Part shown: in pieces, positions 43,227 through 52,606 of the stretch | How the letters are laid out: each line of letters starts with the position of its first letter | How positions within the stretch are numbered: the first letter of the stretch is position 1 | NCBI RefSeq assembly: GCF_033096465.1 | Contig: NZ_AP028156.1 | Location: 2,932,501-2,996,500, forward strand | Direction: 5' to 3' | Length of the DNA: 64,000 nucleotides | Source of the DNA: Blautia luti | GTDB lineage: Bacteria; Bacillota; Clostridia; Lachnospirales; Lachnospiraceae | The notes under the pieces: generated by a model | Databases searched by the model: none | Told to the model about the DNA's origin: nothing | What the model saw: only the letters and a program-made list of their open reading frames with translations | Position numbers and translations under genes: made by a program

Positions 43227-44219
43227 ATGAAGAAAATTATCAATGCACCGGAAAATTATGTAAATGATATGCTCAAAGGTATCTACGCAGCTCATTCAGA
43301 TCAGGTTAAATATGCAGCTGACGATCTCCGCTGCTACTGCAGAGCAGAAAAGAAACCAGGTAAAGTAGCGATCATCACAGGCGGCGGTTCCGGGCATCTT
43401 CCACTGTTTCTGGGTTATGTAGGAGATGGAATGATCGATGGCTGCGGAGTAGGCGGTGTTTTCCAGTCTCCATCCCCTGAGCAGATCTATAATATTACGA
43501 AGGAAGTAGAAGCAGGTGCCGGTGTTTTATACCTGTACGGAAATTATACGGGAGATATCATGACCTTCGATATGGCTACTGACCTCTGCGATATGGATGA
43601 CATTGAGTGCAAGAGCATTGTAGGTGCAGATGACGTTAACTCTCACAAAGATCCGGCTACACGCCGTGGAGTAGCAGGAATCTACTTTATGTTCAAGGCT
43701 GCCGGTGCCAGAGCTGACGAAGGCGGTACACTGGACGAAGTCCTTGCAGCAGCACAGCTTGCCAAAGATAACACACGTACTGTAGGTTTCGCTTTAACCC
43801 CTTGCATCATCCCTGAAGTAGGACATGCCAACTTCGAACTGAAAGAAAATGAAATGGCTATGGGTATGGGAATCCACGGGGAGCCAGGTGTATGGAACGG
43901 CCCTCTGAAAACATCCCATGAAATTGCAGAAGAATCCCTCAATACACTTCTGGGTGACATGCCGGTAGCTGAAGGCGAAGAAGTTTCCATCCTGATCAAT
44001 GGTCTTGGTGCTACTTCTATAGAGGAATTGTACATCTTATTCAATGATGTTACACAGATCCTGAATTCCAAAGGAATCAAGATTTATAAGGCCATCGTAG
44101 GTGAATACGCAACATCCATGGAAATGGCCGGTGCTTCCATTTCTATCTGCAAAATGAACGATGAAATGAAGAAATATATGGACCATCCTGTAAATACTCC
44201 ATTCATCTGCCAGAAATAA
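43227..44219 (+). CDS. dhaK: DhaK-like kinase subunit, atypical
   Basis: A 331-codon unit coding for the substrate-binding subunit of a dihydroxyacetone-kinase-type enzyme. I start at 43227, after AAGGAGG. His217 in GIHGEPG is the residue that binds the ketose covalently in DhaK; Asp110 in NYTGD is kept. Departures from the classical enzyme: GGGSGHLP where GGGSGHEP is usual, and YGNYTGD where a Lys precedes NYTGD. These suggest another small ketose as substrate. It forms an operon with dhaL. No DhaM or PTS gene is nearby, so the phosphate donor (ATP or a remote DhaM) is unknown. Confidence 0.8.
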   Translation: MKKIINAPENYVNDMLKGIYAAHSDQVKYAADDLRCYCRAEKKPGKVAIITGGGSGHLPLFLGYVGDGMIDGCGVGGVFQSPSPEQIYNITKEVEAGAGVLYLYGNYTGDIMTFDMATDLCDMDDIECKSIVGADDVNSHKDPATRRGVAGIYFMFKAAGARADEGGTLDEVLAAAQLAKDNTRTVGFALTPCIIPEVGHANFELKENEMAMGMGIHGEPGVWNGPLKTSHEIAEESLNTLLGDMPVAEGEEVSILINGLGATSIEELYILFNDVTQILNSKGIKIYKAIVGEYATSMEMAGASISICKMNDEMKKYMDHPVNTPFICQK

Positions 44220-44239
44220 AAGCCTGAGGAGGAATAAAA

Positions 44240-44884
44240 ATGGACAAAATCCTTTTCGAACAGATTCCTGATTTATTCGCAAGTGTAGGCGATCTGTTCA
44301 TAGAAAAAAAAGAAGAATTATGTGAAATGGACGCCCGCCTGGGAGATGGGGATCTCGGCCTTACCATGAGTAAAGGCTACGGTTCTCTTCCCGATATTAT
44401 GCGCCAGGAAGCAGACGGTGCTGCCGGAGATGTAGGGAAACTCCTTATGAAATCCGGCATGAAAATGTCCTCCCTGGTTCCGTCCACAATGGGATTTCTT
44501 ATGTCAACCGGTATTATGGAAGGCGGAAAAGCCCTGAAAGGAAAAACCGAGATAGACGCTGCCGGGCTGGCCGCTTATCTCACAGGTTTCGCTGCCGGCG
44601 TTCAGAAACGAGGCAAATGTGAACCAGGTCAGCGCACGATCTATGATTCTATTCTACCAGCCGCACAGGCAGCTGATAAAGCAGCCAAAGAAGGAGCTTC
44701 TCTCCAGGAAGTTATTACCAGAGCACTGGAAGCAGCCAAAGCCGGAGTGGAAGCAACGAAAGATATGGTTCCTGTTTTCGGAAAAGCCGCTGTACATGCT
44801 GCACAATGCGTAGGAGTCGAAGATCAGGGAGCTGTGGCCGGTTATTACAAAATTCTGGGATTAAATAATTATATTTGTAAATAA
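44240..44884 (+). CDS. dhaL: DhaL-like kinase subunit, atypical
   Basis: A 214-residue nucleotide-binding subunit. The three Mg-nucleotide aspartates are in place (Asp31, Asp36, Asp38 in DARLGDGDLG), but the usual His of GDGDHG is Leu. The C-terminal helical barrel (SSLVPSTMGFLMSTGIMEGG; PGQRTIYDSILPAAQAAD) fits the family. GAGGAGG precedes the ATG. It follows dhaK by 20 bases. The paired changes in DhaK and DhaL argue for a co-evolved variant enzyme. Confidence 0.82.
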   Translation: MDKILFEQIPDLFASVGDLFIEKKEELCEMDARLGDGDLGLTMSKGYGSLPDIMRQEADGAAGDVGKLLMKSGMKMSSLVPSTMGFLMSTGIMEGGKALKGKTEIDAAGLAAYLTGFAAGVQKRGKCEPGQRTIYDSILPAAQAADKAAKEGASLQEVITRALEAAKAGVEATKDMVPVFGKAAVHAAQCVGVEDQGAVAGYYKILGLNNYICK

Positions 44885-44899
44885 TTCAGCTTTTCAAAA

Positions 44900-44943
44900 C
44901 AGCCGCAGTCCATTAAAATAAGGACTGCGGCTGTTTGTATTTT
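44900..44943 (+). terminator. Terminator of dhaKL
   Basis: CAGCCGCAGTCC (44900-44911) pairs perfectly with GGACTGCGGCTG (44922-44933), followed by TTTGTATTTT. Confidence 0.9.
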
Positions 44944-44969
44944 ATAAGGCATGAAAGGAGGCACTTTAT

Positions 44970-45722
44970 TTGCTTGCAATTTCACGTCAAAATCTCATAA
45001 AAGAACTTTTGCAGGAAAACAAAAGCGTTACTATTGCAGACCTTGCAGTCCGCATGAACGTAACCCGTGAAACCATCCGCCGTGACCTGCGCGCCATGGA
45101 ACAGGAACATGAGCTGATCCGTACCCACGGCGGTGCGTACATCCTGGATGGTGTCCAGAATGACCTTGATATTTCCACCAGACAGGTTCTGAAAACAGAG
45201 GAAAAAAAGGCCATCGCACTGAAATGTGATGCCCTGATCCAGACCGGAGAGATCATCTATCTGGACAATTCTACTACAGCATGGTTTATTGCCAACAAGA
45301 TCGCCAGCAGGAAACTGACAGTTGTCACGAACTCCCTGGAGATTGCCAATATTCTGTCCTCCTCGCAGACTATTCATCTGTTCCTTATCGGAGGAGAATA
45401 TTCCCACAGGACCAAAAGTTTCGAAGGAAGCAGTACACACCGCAGCCTGAAACAATATTTCTTCGATAAGGCATTTATCTCCTGCAGAAGTGTCGATATC
45501 GAATTCGGCATCACGGACACCAGTGATACTTCCGCAGTGATCCATCATCTGGCACTCTCCCATGCCAAACAGAAATATCTTGTAGTAGACCACTCCAAAC
45601 TGGATAAGGTTTCTTTTACCAGCGTGGCACCTCTGCCAGAGCTGGATGGTATTGTCATGGATACGGAATTTTCCCCTGAATGGAAGGATTTCCTGGACAG
45701 AAACAATATCAGATATTACTGA
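44970..45722 (+). CDS. DeoR-family transcriptional regulator next to dhaKL
   Basis: A 250-residue repressor starting with TTG at 44970, eight bases after GGAGG. The helix-turn-helix reads VTIADLAVRMNVTRETIRRDL; the effector domain has TGEIIYLDNSTTAWFIANKI and the FISCRSVDIEFGI region. It follows the dhaKL terminator in the same direction. It is a second candidate to bind the shared A-rich promoter motif; its effector would be a sugar phosphate. Confidence 0.88.
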   Translation: MLAISRQNLIKELLQENKSVTIADLAVRMNVTRETIRRDLRAMEQEHELIRTHGGAYILDGVQNDLDISTRQVLKTEEKKAIALKCDALIQTGEIIYLDNSTTAWFIANKIASRKLTVVTNSLEIANILSSSQTIHLFLIGGEYSHRTKSFEGSSTHRSLKQYFFDKAFISCRSVDIEFGITDTSDTSAVIHHLALSHAKQKYLVVDHSKLDKVSFTSVAPLPELDGIVMDTEFSPEWKDFLDRNNIRYY

Positions 45723-45777
45723 TATCAGGCATTTCAGATCAGAACAAATGCAGTCATAATTTGCAACGCCTTGAATG

Positions 45778-45802
45778 GCAGGTTCTCCGGAACCTGCTTT
45801 TT
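45778..45802 (+). terminator. Terminator of the DeoR gene
   Basis: GCAGGTTC (45778-45785) pairs with GAACCTGC (45790-45797), followed by TTTTTC. Confidence 0.85.
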
Positions 45803-45860
45803 CTATAAGAAATTATTATTCTATAGGAATCTACTATAGAAATTTACTCCATTCAGCGCC

Positions 45861-45907
45861 AAAAAGAAGCCGCTGCTTCATAGATTTTCATCTGTTTCGC
45901 AGCGGCT
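45861..45907 (-). terminator. Terminator of the mtn operon
   Basis: AGCCGCTGC (45868-45876) pairs with GCAGCGGCT (45899-45907); on the minus strand TTCTTTTT follows. It lies 20 bases below the mtnA stop. Confidence 0.8.
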
Positions 45908-45927
45908 CTGTTCATAGGGTTCCTGTT

Positions 45928-47040
45928 TTATTTTTTATCTACGTATTTCTCTACAGGTTTGATTCCCATCTTCTCGAAGGATTCTTTGAACGGCTCATAA
46001 GCAATACCCTTTTCTGTGATAATACCTGTAACCAGACTGTGATCTGTTACATCGAAGGATGGGTTTACAACGCCAACTCCTTCCGGAGCCATACGTTTCT
46101 CATACCACATTTCTGTAACTTCTTCGCTTTTTCTCTGCTCAATGTGAATTTCATCACCTGATTCCAGAGTCATATCAATAGTAGATGACGGTGCGCATAC
46201 ATAGAACGGAACTCCGTAATGTTTCGCAATAATGGCAACTCCGCTTGTACCGATCTTGTTAGCGAAATCTCCATTGGCAGCTACACGGTCACATCCTACG
46301 AAGATGATTCCGATCTTGCCGCTCTTCATGGTATAGGATGCCATGTTATCGCACTGTACATAAGTATCAATGCCTGCAGCCTGCATTTCATAAGCACTTA
46401 ATCTTGCGCCCTGCAGAAGTGGACGGGTCTCATCACAGTAAACATGAAGATCTTTTTTCGGATCCCAGCCATGTTCCAGAGCAATGTACATTGGAGCTAA
46501 TGCAGTTCCATATTTGGCAGTTGCCAGTGTTCCTGCATTACAGTGCGTCATGATTCCCACACCTTTTCCGAGTTTCTCCAGAAGTTCAAATCCGTAGGTA
46601 CCGATATTTCGGCTGATCTGAATATCCTCTTCTCTGATATTGTCTGCTTCTTTCATCAAACGGACTTTCAGTTCCGGAATATTCATATGATCTTTCTCTG
46701 TAAGCATTACATTGTGCATACGGTTCAGAGCCCAGGAAAGGTTAACTGCTGTAGGTCTGGAGGAGTTGATGTACTCCATCATCTTTGTGCATTCTTTTAC
46801 GAATTCATCTTTATCTTCTGTTTCGATCTGATTTGCAAGTACATAGTAGGCATATGCGCCTGTAACGCCAATCGCCGGTGCTCCTCTTACTCTCAGTGAA
46901 TAGATTGCTTCCCAGATGTCTCCTGCTGTGGAAATGTTAAGATATTTACACTGGTTCGGCAGAAGTGTCTGATCCAGGATCACGATCTCTTTTTTATTTT
47001 CCGCAAGTTTTACGGTATCCAGATTAAGTGCATTTTCCAT
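45928..47040 (-). CDS. mtnA: S-methyl-5-thioribose-1-phosphate isomerase
   Basis: A 370-residue aldose-ketose isomerase that makes methylthioribulose-1-phosphate, and in DHAP shunts also 5-deoxyribulose-1-phosphate. Catalytic Cys lies in MTHCNAGTLATAKYG and Asp in VGCDRVAANGDFANKIGT; RVRGAPAIGVTGAY is at the N-terminal substrate site. I start at 47040, nine bases after GGAG; an ATG three codons earlier overlaps the ribosome site. It is the last gene of the operon. No mtnB, mtnC, mtnD or mtnW is present, so the methionine salvage route is incomplete here. Confidence 0.9.
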   Translation of the reverse strand: MENALNLDTVKLAENKKEIVILDQTLLPNQCKYLNISTAGDIWEAIYSLRVRGAPAIGVTGAYAYYVLANQIETEDKDEFVKECTKMMEYINSSRPTAVNLSWALNRMHNVMLTEKDHMNIPELKVRLMKEADNIREEDIQISRNIGTYGFELLEKLGKGVGIMTHCNAGTLATAKYGTALAPMYIALEHGWDPKKDLHVYCDETRPLLQGARLSAYEMQAAGIDTYVQCDNMASYTMKSGKIGIIFVGCDRVAANGDFANKIGTSGVAIIAKHYGVPFYVCAPSSTIDMTLESGDEIHIEQRKSEEVTEMWYEKRMAPEGVGVVNPSFDVTDHSLVTGIITEKGIAYEPFKESFEKMGIKPVEKYVDKK

Positions 47041-47071
47041 AATATCCATCTCCTTTTATCAGTTATGTTCT

Positions 47072-48286
47072 TTATGCATCTACTTCAGCAATTGCATCTG
47101 TCAGAGTCTTCAGGAAACACTTGCCGCATTTCTTATCATTTCTGTTCTTGATGAAATCAATGGCAGCTGTGATACAGATCTTCTCTGCACGTGCACGTTT
47201 CGCTTCATCTGCAATCGTTGTGATATCTTTTACATTTGCCATACCAACAATACGGCGAATCATTTCCAGACCAGTTACTGCTGAAGTATCTTCAATGATG
47301 GTATCCATATAGTATTTCTTGTACAGCTCATTCTTGCACATTGTATCTGTTACATGTTCATCATAGTATTTTTCCATTTTCTCTCTTGTCATGTTGATGA
47401 CATCTACCAGAACATCTTCTACCCATTTACAGAAGTCTGCTGCGCCTGCTGCATCACCGTTTGCCCATGCAAAGATCATATTTGCGATCACATTACCAAT
47501 ATCATATCCCATCGGCCCATAGAAGCAGAACTCAGGGTCAAATACCTTTGTACTTTCATCATTAATGAAGATAGAACCTGTATGTAAATCACCGTGGATC
47601 AGGGACTGTGCTCTTGTCATGAAGTCCATTTTTAATTTGGCAACTTCACAGTGAAGTTCCTGGTCATCATAAAGTTTTTCTTTTACGAAATCTGCGATCG
47701 GAGGGAATACATGGTTGCGTCCTCTCTCGTCGTTATATGGTTCTGTGTATACCAGAGCTTCTGTGATATCACATAATTCCGGATTGATAAATTTACGCTG
47801 AAGTTCTTTTTTCTCCTGATGATCCATTACCACATCTGTGGTTCCCATAAGAACCTGTGCCATGAATGTGGAAATCTGATCTGCGAATTTCGGGAAAATT
47901 TTATGTTCCAGCATTGCTGTACGCATGATCTCATGATCACTTAAATCTTCCATGCCGCATGCGCTCATTACTGTATCATAGAAATAAATCTCCGGTACAT
48001 ATCCAGGTGCAAGTTTGCCTTCCAGAACAAGAATCTCAGATTCGATCCTGTTTCTGTCTGTATCCAGTTTCATATCAGCAGAAATACGTGTCTCCACACC
48101 AGCCTGTTTGATAATTACGCTATGGCCCTTTGCGTCAGTTACTTTAAATACGTAATTAAGGTTTCCATCTCCGATTTCCTTTGCAGTCATGCTTTCTGCA
48201 TCCCACTCGATCTGCGGAACTTTTTCCTTTGCATATTCAACTGCATCATCAGCTTTCATAAGAAAATAAGAATCATAGTTTGACAT
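47072..48286 (-). CDS. mtnK: 5-methylthioribose kinase
   Basis: A 404-residue kinase of the aminoglycoside-phosphotransferase-like fold that phosphorylates methylthioribose on C1. The catalytic loop reads LIHGDLHTGSIFIN and the metal motif KVFDPEFCFYGPMGYDIGN. The start at 48286 has GGAGG eight bases upstream. The gene sits between the importer permease and mtnA. In organisms with a DHAP shunt the same kinase accepts 5-deoxyribose; both substrates are possible here. Confidence 0.9.
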   Translation of the reverse strand: MSNYDSYFLMKADDAVEYAKEKVPQIEWDAESMTAKEIGDGNLNYVFKVTDAKGHSVIIKQAGVETRISADMKLDTDRNRIESEILVLEGKLAPGYVPEIYFYDTVMSACGMEDLSDHEIMRTAMLEHKIFPKFADQISTFMAQVLMGTTDVVMDHQEKKELQRKFINPELCDITEALVYTEPYNDERGRNHVFPPIADFVKEKLYDDQELHCEVAKLKMDFMTRAQSLIHGDLHTGSIFINDESTKVFDPEFCFYGPMGYDIGNVIANMIFAWANGDAAGAADFCKWVEDVLVDVINMTREKMEKYYDEHVTDTMCKNELYKKYYMDTIIEDTSAVTGLEMIRRIVGMANVKDITTIADEAKRARAEKICITAAIDFIKNRNDKKCGKCFLKTLTDAIAEVDA

Positions 48287-48360
48287 ATTTTTTTCCTCCA
48301 TATTCTGTCTGTCGTTTTATCTGTCTATCCGTTATGATATCTGTCATAAACTGTTCTTTA

Positions 48361-49371
48361 TTAATCTTCTTTTACAGTGATATACGCTGCAACCAGTGCA
48401 AGGCAAAGAACCGCACCTTTAACTGCAGGAAGTACATAGTAAACAACACCGCACATTGTCAGACCATTTTCCAGTGTGGAAATAAGAAGAGCACCTACAA
48501 CTGTTCCAAGTGCGTTTGGTCTCTCAGCTCCACCTACAGAACGTCCGATAAATACTGCTGCCAGGGAGCTCATCAGATAACTGTCACAGCTGTTGATCTG
48601 TGCTGCGGAGTTACGGGAACATACAACGATACCTGCAACTGCGATAAATACAGCTGCGAACATACCTGCCATAAATCTGTATTTCTTAACATTGATACCG
48701 GAAAGTTTTGCTGCGGTTTTGTTTCCGCCCATTGCATATAAGTAACGACCATGTTTGGTTCTTTCCAGAAGTACCCAGCATACTACTACGCAGAGAAGCA
48801 TGATGATAATGATATACGGGGATTTACCGATGTTCATAGAACCGTTTGTCCATCCTTTACGGATAGGTGTGATATCTCCTCCGTGGAATGCACCGAACCA
48901 TTTCGGAGCACTCAGACCAGCTGATACAGCACTACCACCTGTAAAAGCAAGGCCAAGACCTGCATGTACGAACTGCAACGCACAGGTTGCCAGCATATCC
49001 GGAATCTTGCATACAAGAATCAGGAACATTGTCAGCAGATACATTACCATTGTAAACGCAATTGTAAGAACAATTGCCAGCCACAGCGGAGCTCCGAACC
49101 ACAGGAACAGTGCTGCGAAAACATAGGCACTGAATGTACCCAGCGTTCCGGCTGACATATCGAATCCATCCGGTGCCATAGATACTGTTGCTGCAAGAGC
49201 AAAAATCGTAACTACAGACATGGATCGAAGAATATTCATCAGGTTGTTAACTGAAAAAAATGCTGTACCTCTGATAGTGGTAAAGATGATAACTGAAACT
49301 GCCAGAACGATCACAGCAGCCCAGCTCAGCAATCCTTTCCCAATCGTTTTCATCTTTGAATTCTGAACCAT
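48361..49371 (-). CDS. ABC transporter permease (RbsC type) of the mtn operon
   Basis: A 336-residue BPD_transp_2 permease with about ten hydrophobic segments. The ATPase-contact loop is AMGGNKTAAKLSGINVKKYR. The start at 49371 follows GGGAGG. Only one permease gene is present, so the channel is probably a homodimer. It lies between the ATPase and mtnK, which points to a methylthioribose-like pentose as cargo. Confidence 0.88.
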   Translation of the reverse strand: MVQNSKMKTIGKGLLSWAAVIVLAVSVIIFTTIRGTAFFSVNNLMNILRSMSVVTIFALAATVSMAPDGFDMSAGTLGTFSAYVFAALFLWFGAPLWLAIVLTIAFTMVMYLLTMFLILVCKIPDMLATCALQFVHAGLGLAFTGGSAVSAGLSAPKWFGAFHGGDITPIRKGWTNGSMNIGKSPYIIIIMLLCVVVCWVLLERTKHGRYLYAMGGNKTAAKLSGINVKKYRFMAGMFAAVFIAVAGIVVCSRNSAAQINSCDSYLMSSLAAVFIGRSVGGAERPNALGTVVGALLISTLENGLTMCGVVYYVLPAVKGAVLCLALVAAYITVKED

Positions 49372-49416
49372 ATTATTTTCCTCCCAATACATTGATGCCT
49401 GATATCTTTACAGATA

Positions 49417-50943
49417 TCAGCCTGCATATTTCTCCTCCGAACCTGTAGCATAATGCATGATCTCATCTTCGGTGGTTTTTGCAGTTTCAAGTTCTGCCAT
49501 GATCCTGCCGTCAAACATGACATACATACGGTCTGTTATGGATAACAGCTCCGAGTTCTCGCAGGTAGCATAGATGACACAGTTTCCGTCTTTCGCGATC
49601 TGATTGATCAGATGGAAGATCTCCTGCTTCGCACCAACGTCTACACCTTTTGTAGGTTCATCAAAAATATATACATCACAGTCTGCTGCCAGCCATTTGG
49701 CAACAGCAACTTTCTGCTGGTTTCCTCCTGAAAGGTATGCAACCTTCTGTTTTACTGAAGGGGTCTTAATACTAAGACTCTCTACATATTCTTTTGCTTT
49801 CTGTGCTGTCTCGCGGTCATTTACGAAAGACATGGTACAGAAATCCCCAAGGCATGCGGCAGATACATTAAAGGTTACTGTCTCTGCAACAAGTACGCCC
49901 TCTTTACGTCGTTCCTCAGGTACCAGCGCAATTCTGTTCTTTACGGCATCGGACGGATTCTTGATCTTAAGCTCCTTGCCATTTAATGTAAGCGTACCTC
50001 CCGATTTATGGTATGCACCGAAAATAGTTTTACAAAGTTCTGTTTTCCCTGCACCTACCAGACCGGCAAGTCCGACGATTTCTCCTTTTCTAACATACAT
50101 AGACACATCTTTTACACGATTTTCCCGTTCAGACAGATGTTCTATGACAAATGATTTCTCTCCAATCTCACATGTTTCTTTCGGGAAATTCTCTTCGAAA
50201 GAACGTCCAAGCATTTTATCAACGATCTCTTTCGAAGTTGTCTGTGGTGTGATCGGAGTGGTATCCACAACTTGTCCGTTTCTCATAACTGTGTAAGAAT
50301 CACAGATTCGAAGGACCTCCTGGATACGATGTGTAATAAAGATAATAGCAATATTTTCTGTTTCTCTTAAATGTTTTACAACACGGAACAGTTCCTCTGT
50401 TTCCGTATCTGATAATGGTGCTGTCGGCTCATCCAGTATCAGGAAATTACATGAATTCTGAACCGCACGTGCTATCAGGACCATCTGTTTCTGCGCCAGT
50501 GTCAGTGTACCACACCATCTCTTTACATCAATATTAATATTCAGGCGGGCCAGAGCTTCTTTTGCATCTTTTCTAATTTTTCCATAATTGATAAACTGTT
50601 TATGCCCCATGTTCATGACCATATCATTAAACATTACATTCTCAGCTACTGAAAGTGTTGGGATCAACGCCATATCAACTTCCTGATATACAATCTGGAT
50701 GCCTAGTTTCTTTGCGGCAGCCGGATTTCTCAATTCCACGACGTTTCCGTTATATAAAACCTCTCCTGTGTAATCCGGATTAGAACCCGCCAGAACTTTC
50801 ATCAATGTGGATTTACCTGCTCCATTGGCGCCCATAACTGCATGGATCGTACCGGTTGAAATCTCGAAATCTACATCTGAAAGAGCTTTTACACCAGGAA
50901 ATTCTATGGAAACTTTTCGTGTTCCAAGTGTGATTTTATCCAT
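49417..50943 (-). CDS. ABC transporter ATPase (RbsA type) of the mtn operon
   Basis: A 508-residue double ATPase. Domain 1 has GANGAGKSTLMK (about residues 38-49) and LILDEPTAPLSD; its signature is degenerate (LTLAQKQMV). Domain 2 has GLVGAGKTELCK, LSGGNQQKVAVAK and IFDEPTKGVDVGAK. AGAGGGA precedes the ATG. It follows the binding protein gene, with a hairpin between them that probably lowers its expression relative to the receptor. Confidence 0.92.
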   Translation of the reverse strand: MDKITLGTRKVSIEFPGVKALSDVDFEISTGTIHAVMGANGAGKSTLMKVLAGSNPDYTGEVLYNGNVVELRNPAAAKKLGIQIVYQEVDMALIPTLSVAENVMFNDMVMNMGHKQFINYGKIRKDAKEALARLNINIDVKRWCGTLTLAQKQMVLIARAVQNSCNFLILDEPTAPLSDTETEELFRVVKHLRETENIAIIFITHRIQEVLRICDSYTVMRNGQVVDTTPITPQTTSKEIVDKMLGRSFEENFPKETCEIGEKSFVIEHLSERENRVKDVSMYVRKGEIVGLAGLVGAGKTELCKTIFGAYHKSGGTLTLNGKELKIKNPSDAVKNRIALVPEERRKEGVLVAETVTFNVSAACLGDFCTMSFVNDRETAQKAKEYVESLSIKTPSVKQKVAYLSGGNQQKVAVAKWLAADCDVYIFDEPTKGVDVGAKQEIFHLINQIAKDGNCVIYATCENSELLSITDRMYVMFDGRIMAELETAKTTEDEIMHYATGSEEKYAG

Positions 50944-50994
50944 ATATTCCCTCTTTTCCGTAATTCTTTTCCGCCACAGATAATCCAGTACGGA

Positions 50995-51026
50995 AAAAGC
51001 GGCGTCGGAGCCTCAACCCCGACGCC
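50995..51026 (-). terminator. Partial terminator between receptor and ATPase genes
   Basis: GGCGTCGG (51001-51008) pairs with CCGACGCC (51019-51026), followed on the minus strand by GCTTTTTCC. Such a hairpin after a receptor gene commonly allows more receptor than membrane subunits. Confidence 0.7.
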
Positions 51027-51075
51027 TCACTTTACTTAGATATTTTCAGTATTAAATACTGTTCTCCCTAAAGGC

Positions 51076-52233
51076 TTAGTGTCCAAGTGTTGCTTCCATC
51101 CAGTCACATGTAGGCATCCAGGAAGTATCGGAGTAATCTTCTCCAGCAACTTCTGCCAGGTTTTCAATATTTATGCCGTCCTTAGAAGTAACCATTTCCT
51201 GGGTAACGATAACTGAAGGAATTTCCATCCATGCACCCGGATCTTCATAGTAGCAGGAAGCTGCTGCAATGTCATCATACTGATCTGCCATCTCAAGTGC
51301 TAATACACGGCATGCAAATTCTCCGTTAGATGTCCAGTTTGTAGTAGCGCAGGCTTTCCAGTTCTTTCCTTCCTGCATGAACTGAATATCTTCATTACAG
51401 ATATCTACAGATACCATTGGGATATCGGAGTTTGCTTCACGCAATGCCTGATATACACCCTGTGCATATGCATCGTAGCAGCACCAGATACCATCGATCT
51501 CGTCTGCACTGTATTTCTGTAATGTAGCTGCTGTAACGTCACGCATGGATGATGTAGCATTCTGATCATCGATCGGTGCGATTCTTTCAACAGTCTTAAT
51601 CTTTCCATCTGTTTCAAATGGTTCATAACCTGTCTGACGACGGTCAAACGGGCTGTTATATCCAGCACCCTGCTGAACCTGAAGAATGTTTACAGGCTCG
51701 CCGGCTTCTGTTTTCTCCGGATACATATCGAGAATAGTCTGAACCAGAGATTCTGCAAATCCTGCATCCTGCTGGAAGAACTGTGTAACACCATCGATCT
51801 TAGCAGTTTCACCGTTTGCATCTTTAAACGGGGTATCAAATGTAACAATCTTTAAATCCGGATACTGTTCCAGAATTCCTGACAGGAAATCATAAGCATA
51901 TTCCTGACCGCCATGAGAAACCATTAATCCATCATATCCGCCCTGTGCGCACTGCTCAATGGTGCTCTTCCATGTATCTGCATTATCGTTGCAGAAGAAT
52001 GTGCTTGCTTCCATACCAAGTTTCTCTGCTGTTGCGGTAAATGAATCCGACCACATCTGGAAGATAGTTGCTGATGACATGTACATGATATATGCTATCT
52101 TCTTGCCCGCTACCGGAGATTCGGTACTGCTCTCTGTTGTTTCCTCGTCTGCTGCCGCATCACTTGCGAATACAGGTACTGCTGAAACCACCATAGCTGC
52201 TGAGAGTAACGCTGCGATTAATTTTTTCTTCAT
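51076..52233 (-). CDS. ABC transporter substrate-binding protein of the mtn operon
   Basis: A 385-residue receptor of the ribose-binding type. Signal peptide about residues 1-24 (cut near VFA-SD) and then an acidic Ser/Thr/Glu-rich linker (about 25-42) before the fold (KKIAYIMYMSSATIFQMW). As with the receptor at 2390, no lipobox Cys is present. AAGGAGG precedes the ATG. Coupling to mtnK/mtnA suggests a 5-modified ribose (methylthioribose or 5-deoxyribose) as ligand. This is inference from context. Confidence 0.87.
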   Translation of the reverse strand: MKKKLIAALLSAAMVVSAVPVFASDAAADEETTESSTESPVAGKKIAYIMYMSSATIFQMWSDSFTATAEKLGMEASTFFCNDNADTWKSTIEQCAQGGYDGLMVSHGGQEYAYDFLSGILEQYPDLKIVTFDTPFKDANGETAKIDGVTQFFQQDAGFAESLVQTILDMYPEKTEAGEPVNILQVQQGAGYNSPFDRRQTGYEPFETDGKIKTVERIAPIDDQNATSSMRDVTAATLQKYSADEIDGIWCCYDAYAQGVYQALREANSDIPMVSVDICNEDIQFMQEGKNWKACATTNWTSNGEFACRVLALEMADQYDDIAAASCYYEDPGAWMEIPSVIVTQEMVTSKDGINIENLAEVAGEDYSDTSWMPTCDWMEATLGH

Positions 52234-52286
52234 GATATTCCTCCTTTTTAGGTATTTTGCCGAAGCTTTTTTGTTTTTGTGAGTTT

Positions 52287-52315
52287 ATATTAACACATAT
52301 TACCAATTTTGTAAA
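52287..52315 (-). promoter_or_regulatory. Promoter of the receptor-ATPase-permease-mtnK-mtnA operon
   Basis: Minus-strand TTTACA (52310-52315) and TAATAT (52287-52292), 17 bases apart. ACACAT and ATGTGT (near 52294 and 52324) flank the -35 region as an imperfect inverted repeat and may be an operator. The 52234-52606 gap also holds a short inverted repeat CAAGG/CCTTG near 52435-52452, the fucU2 terminator, and A-rich motifs; no gene is seen. Confidence 0.6.
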
Positions 52316-52530
52316 CATACTAATGTGTCATTTTGTTCGTTTTTTTGCTTTTTAGTACTTTTATCCAATTATCGTCTTTATGTTTTGAACAAAAATTCCA
52401 ATTTTTATCTGTATTTCTAAGTCAAAATCACCGAACAAGGCGCTATCCTTGTGCATATGTGCTAATTTTCGCTTTGTTTTTTTCGCACAAATTCTATATT
52501 GTTAATTAATTTTCAATCTTTTTATAATTA

Positions 52531-52566
52531 AAAATAGCAGTTATCTGTACAGATATCTGCTATTTT
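52531..52566 (-). terminator. Terminator of the second mutarotase gene
   Basis: A 17-bp stem with one mismatch (52531-52547 with 52550-52566), followed on the minus strand by TTTTTAATT. Confidence 0.8.
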
Positions 52567-52606
52567 GGATGATATGTTGTTTTTTTTCCGTTTTTGTTGT
52601 ATTTTA

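Noticed and set aside
45928..48286. Full methionine salvage pathway
   Set aside because: Only mtnK and mtnA are present; no mtnB, mtnC, mtnD, mtnW or nucleosidase gene in the window, so only a partial route or DHAP shunt is supported.
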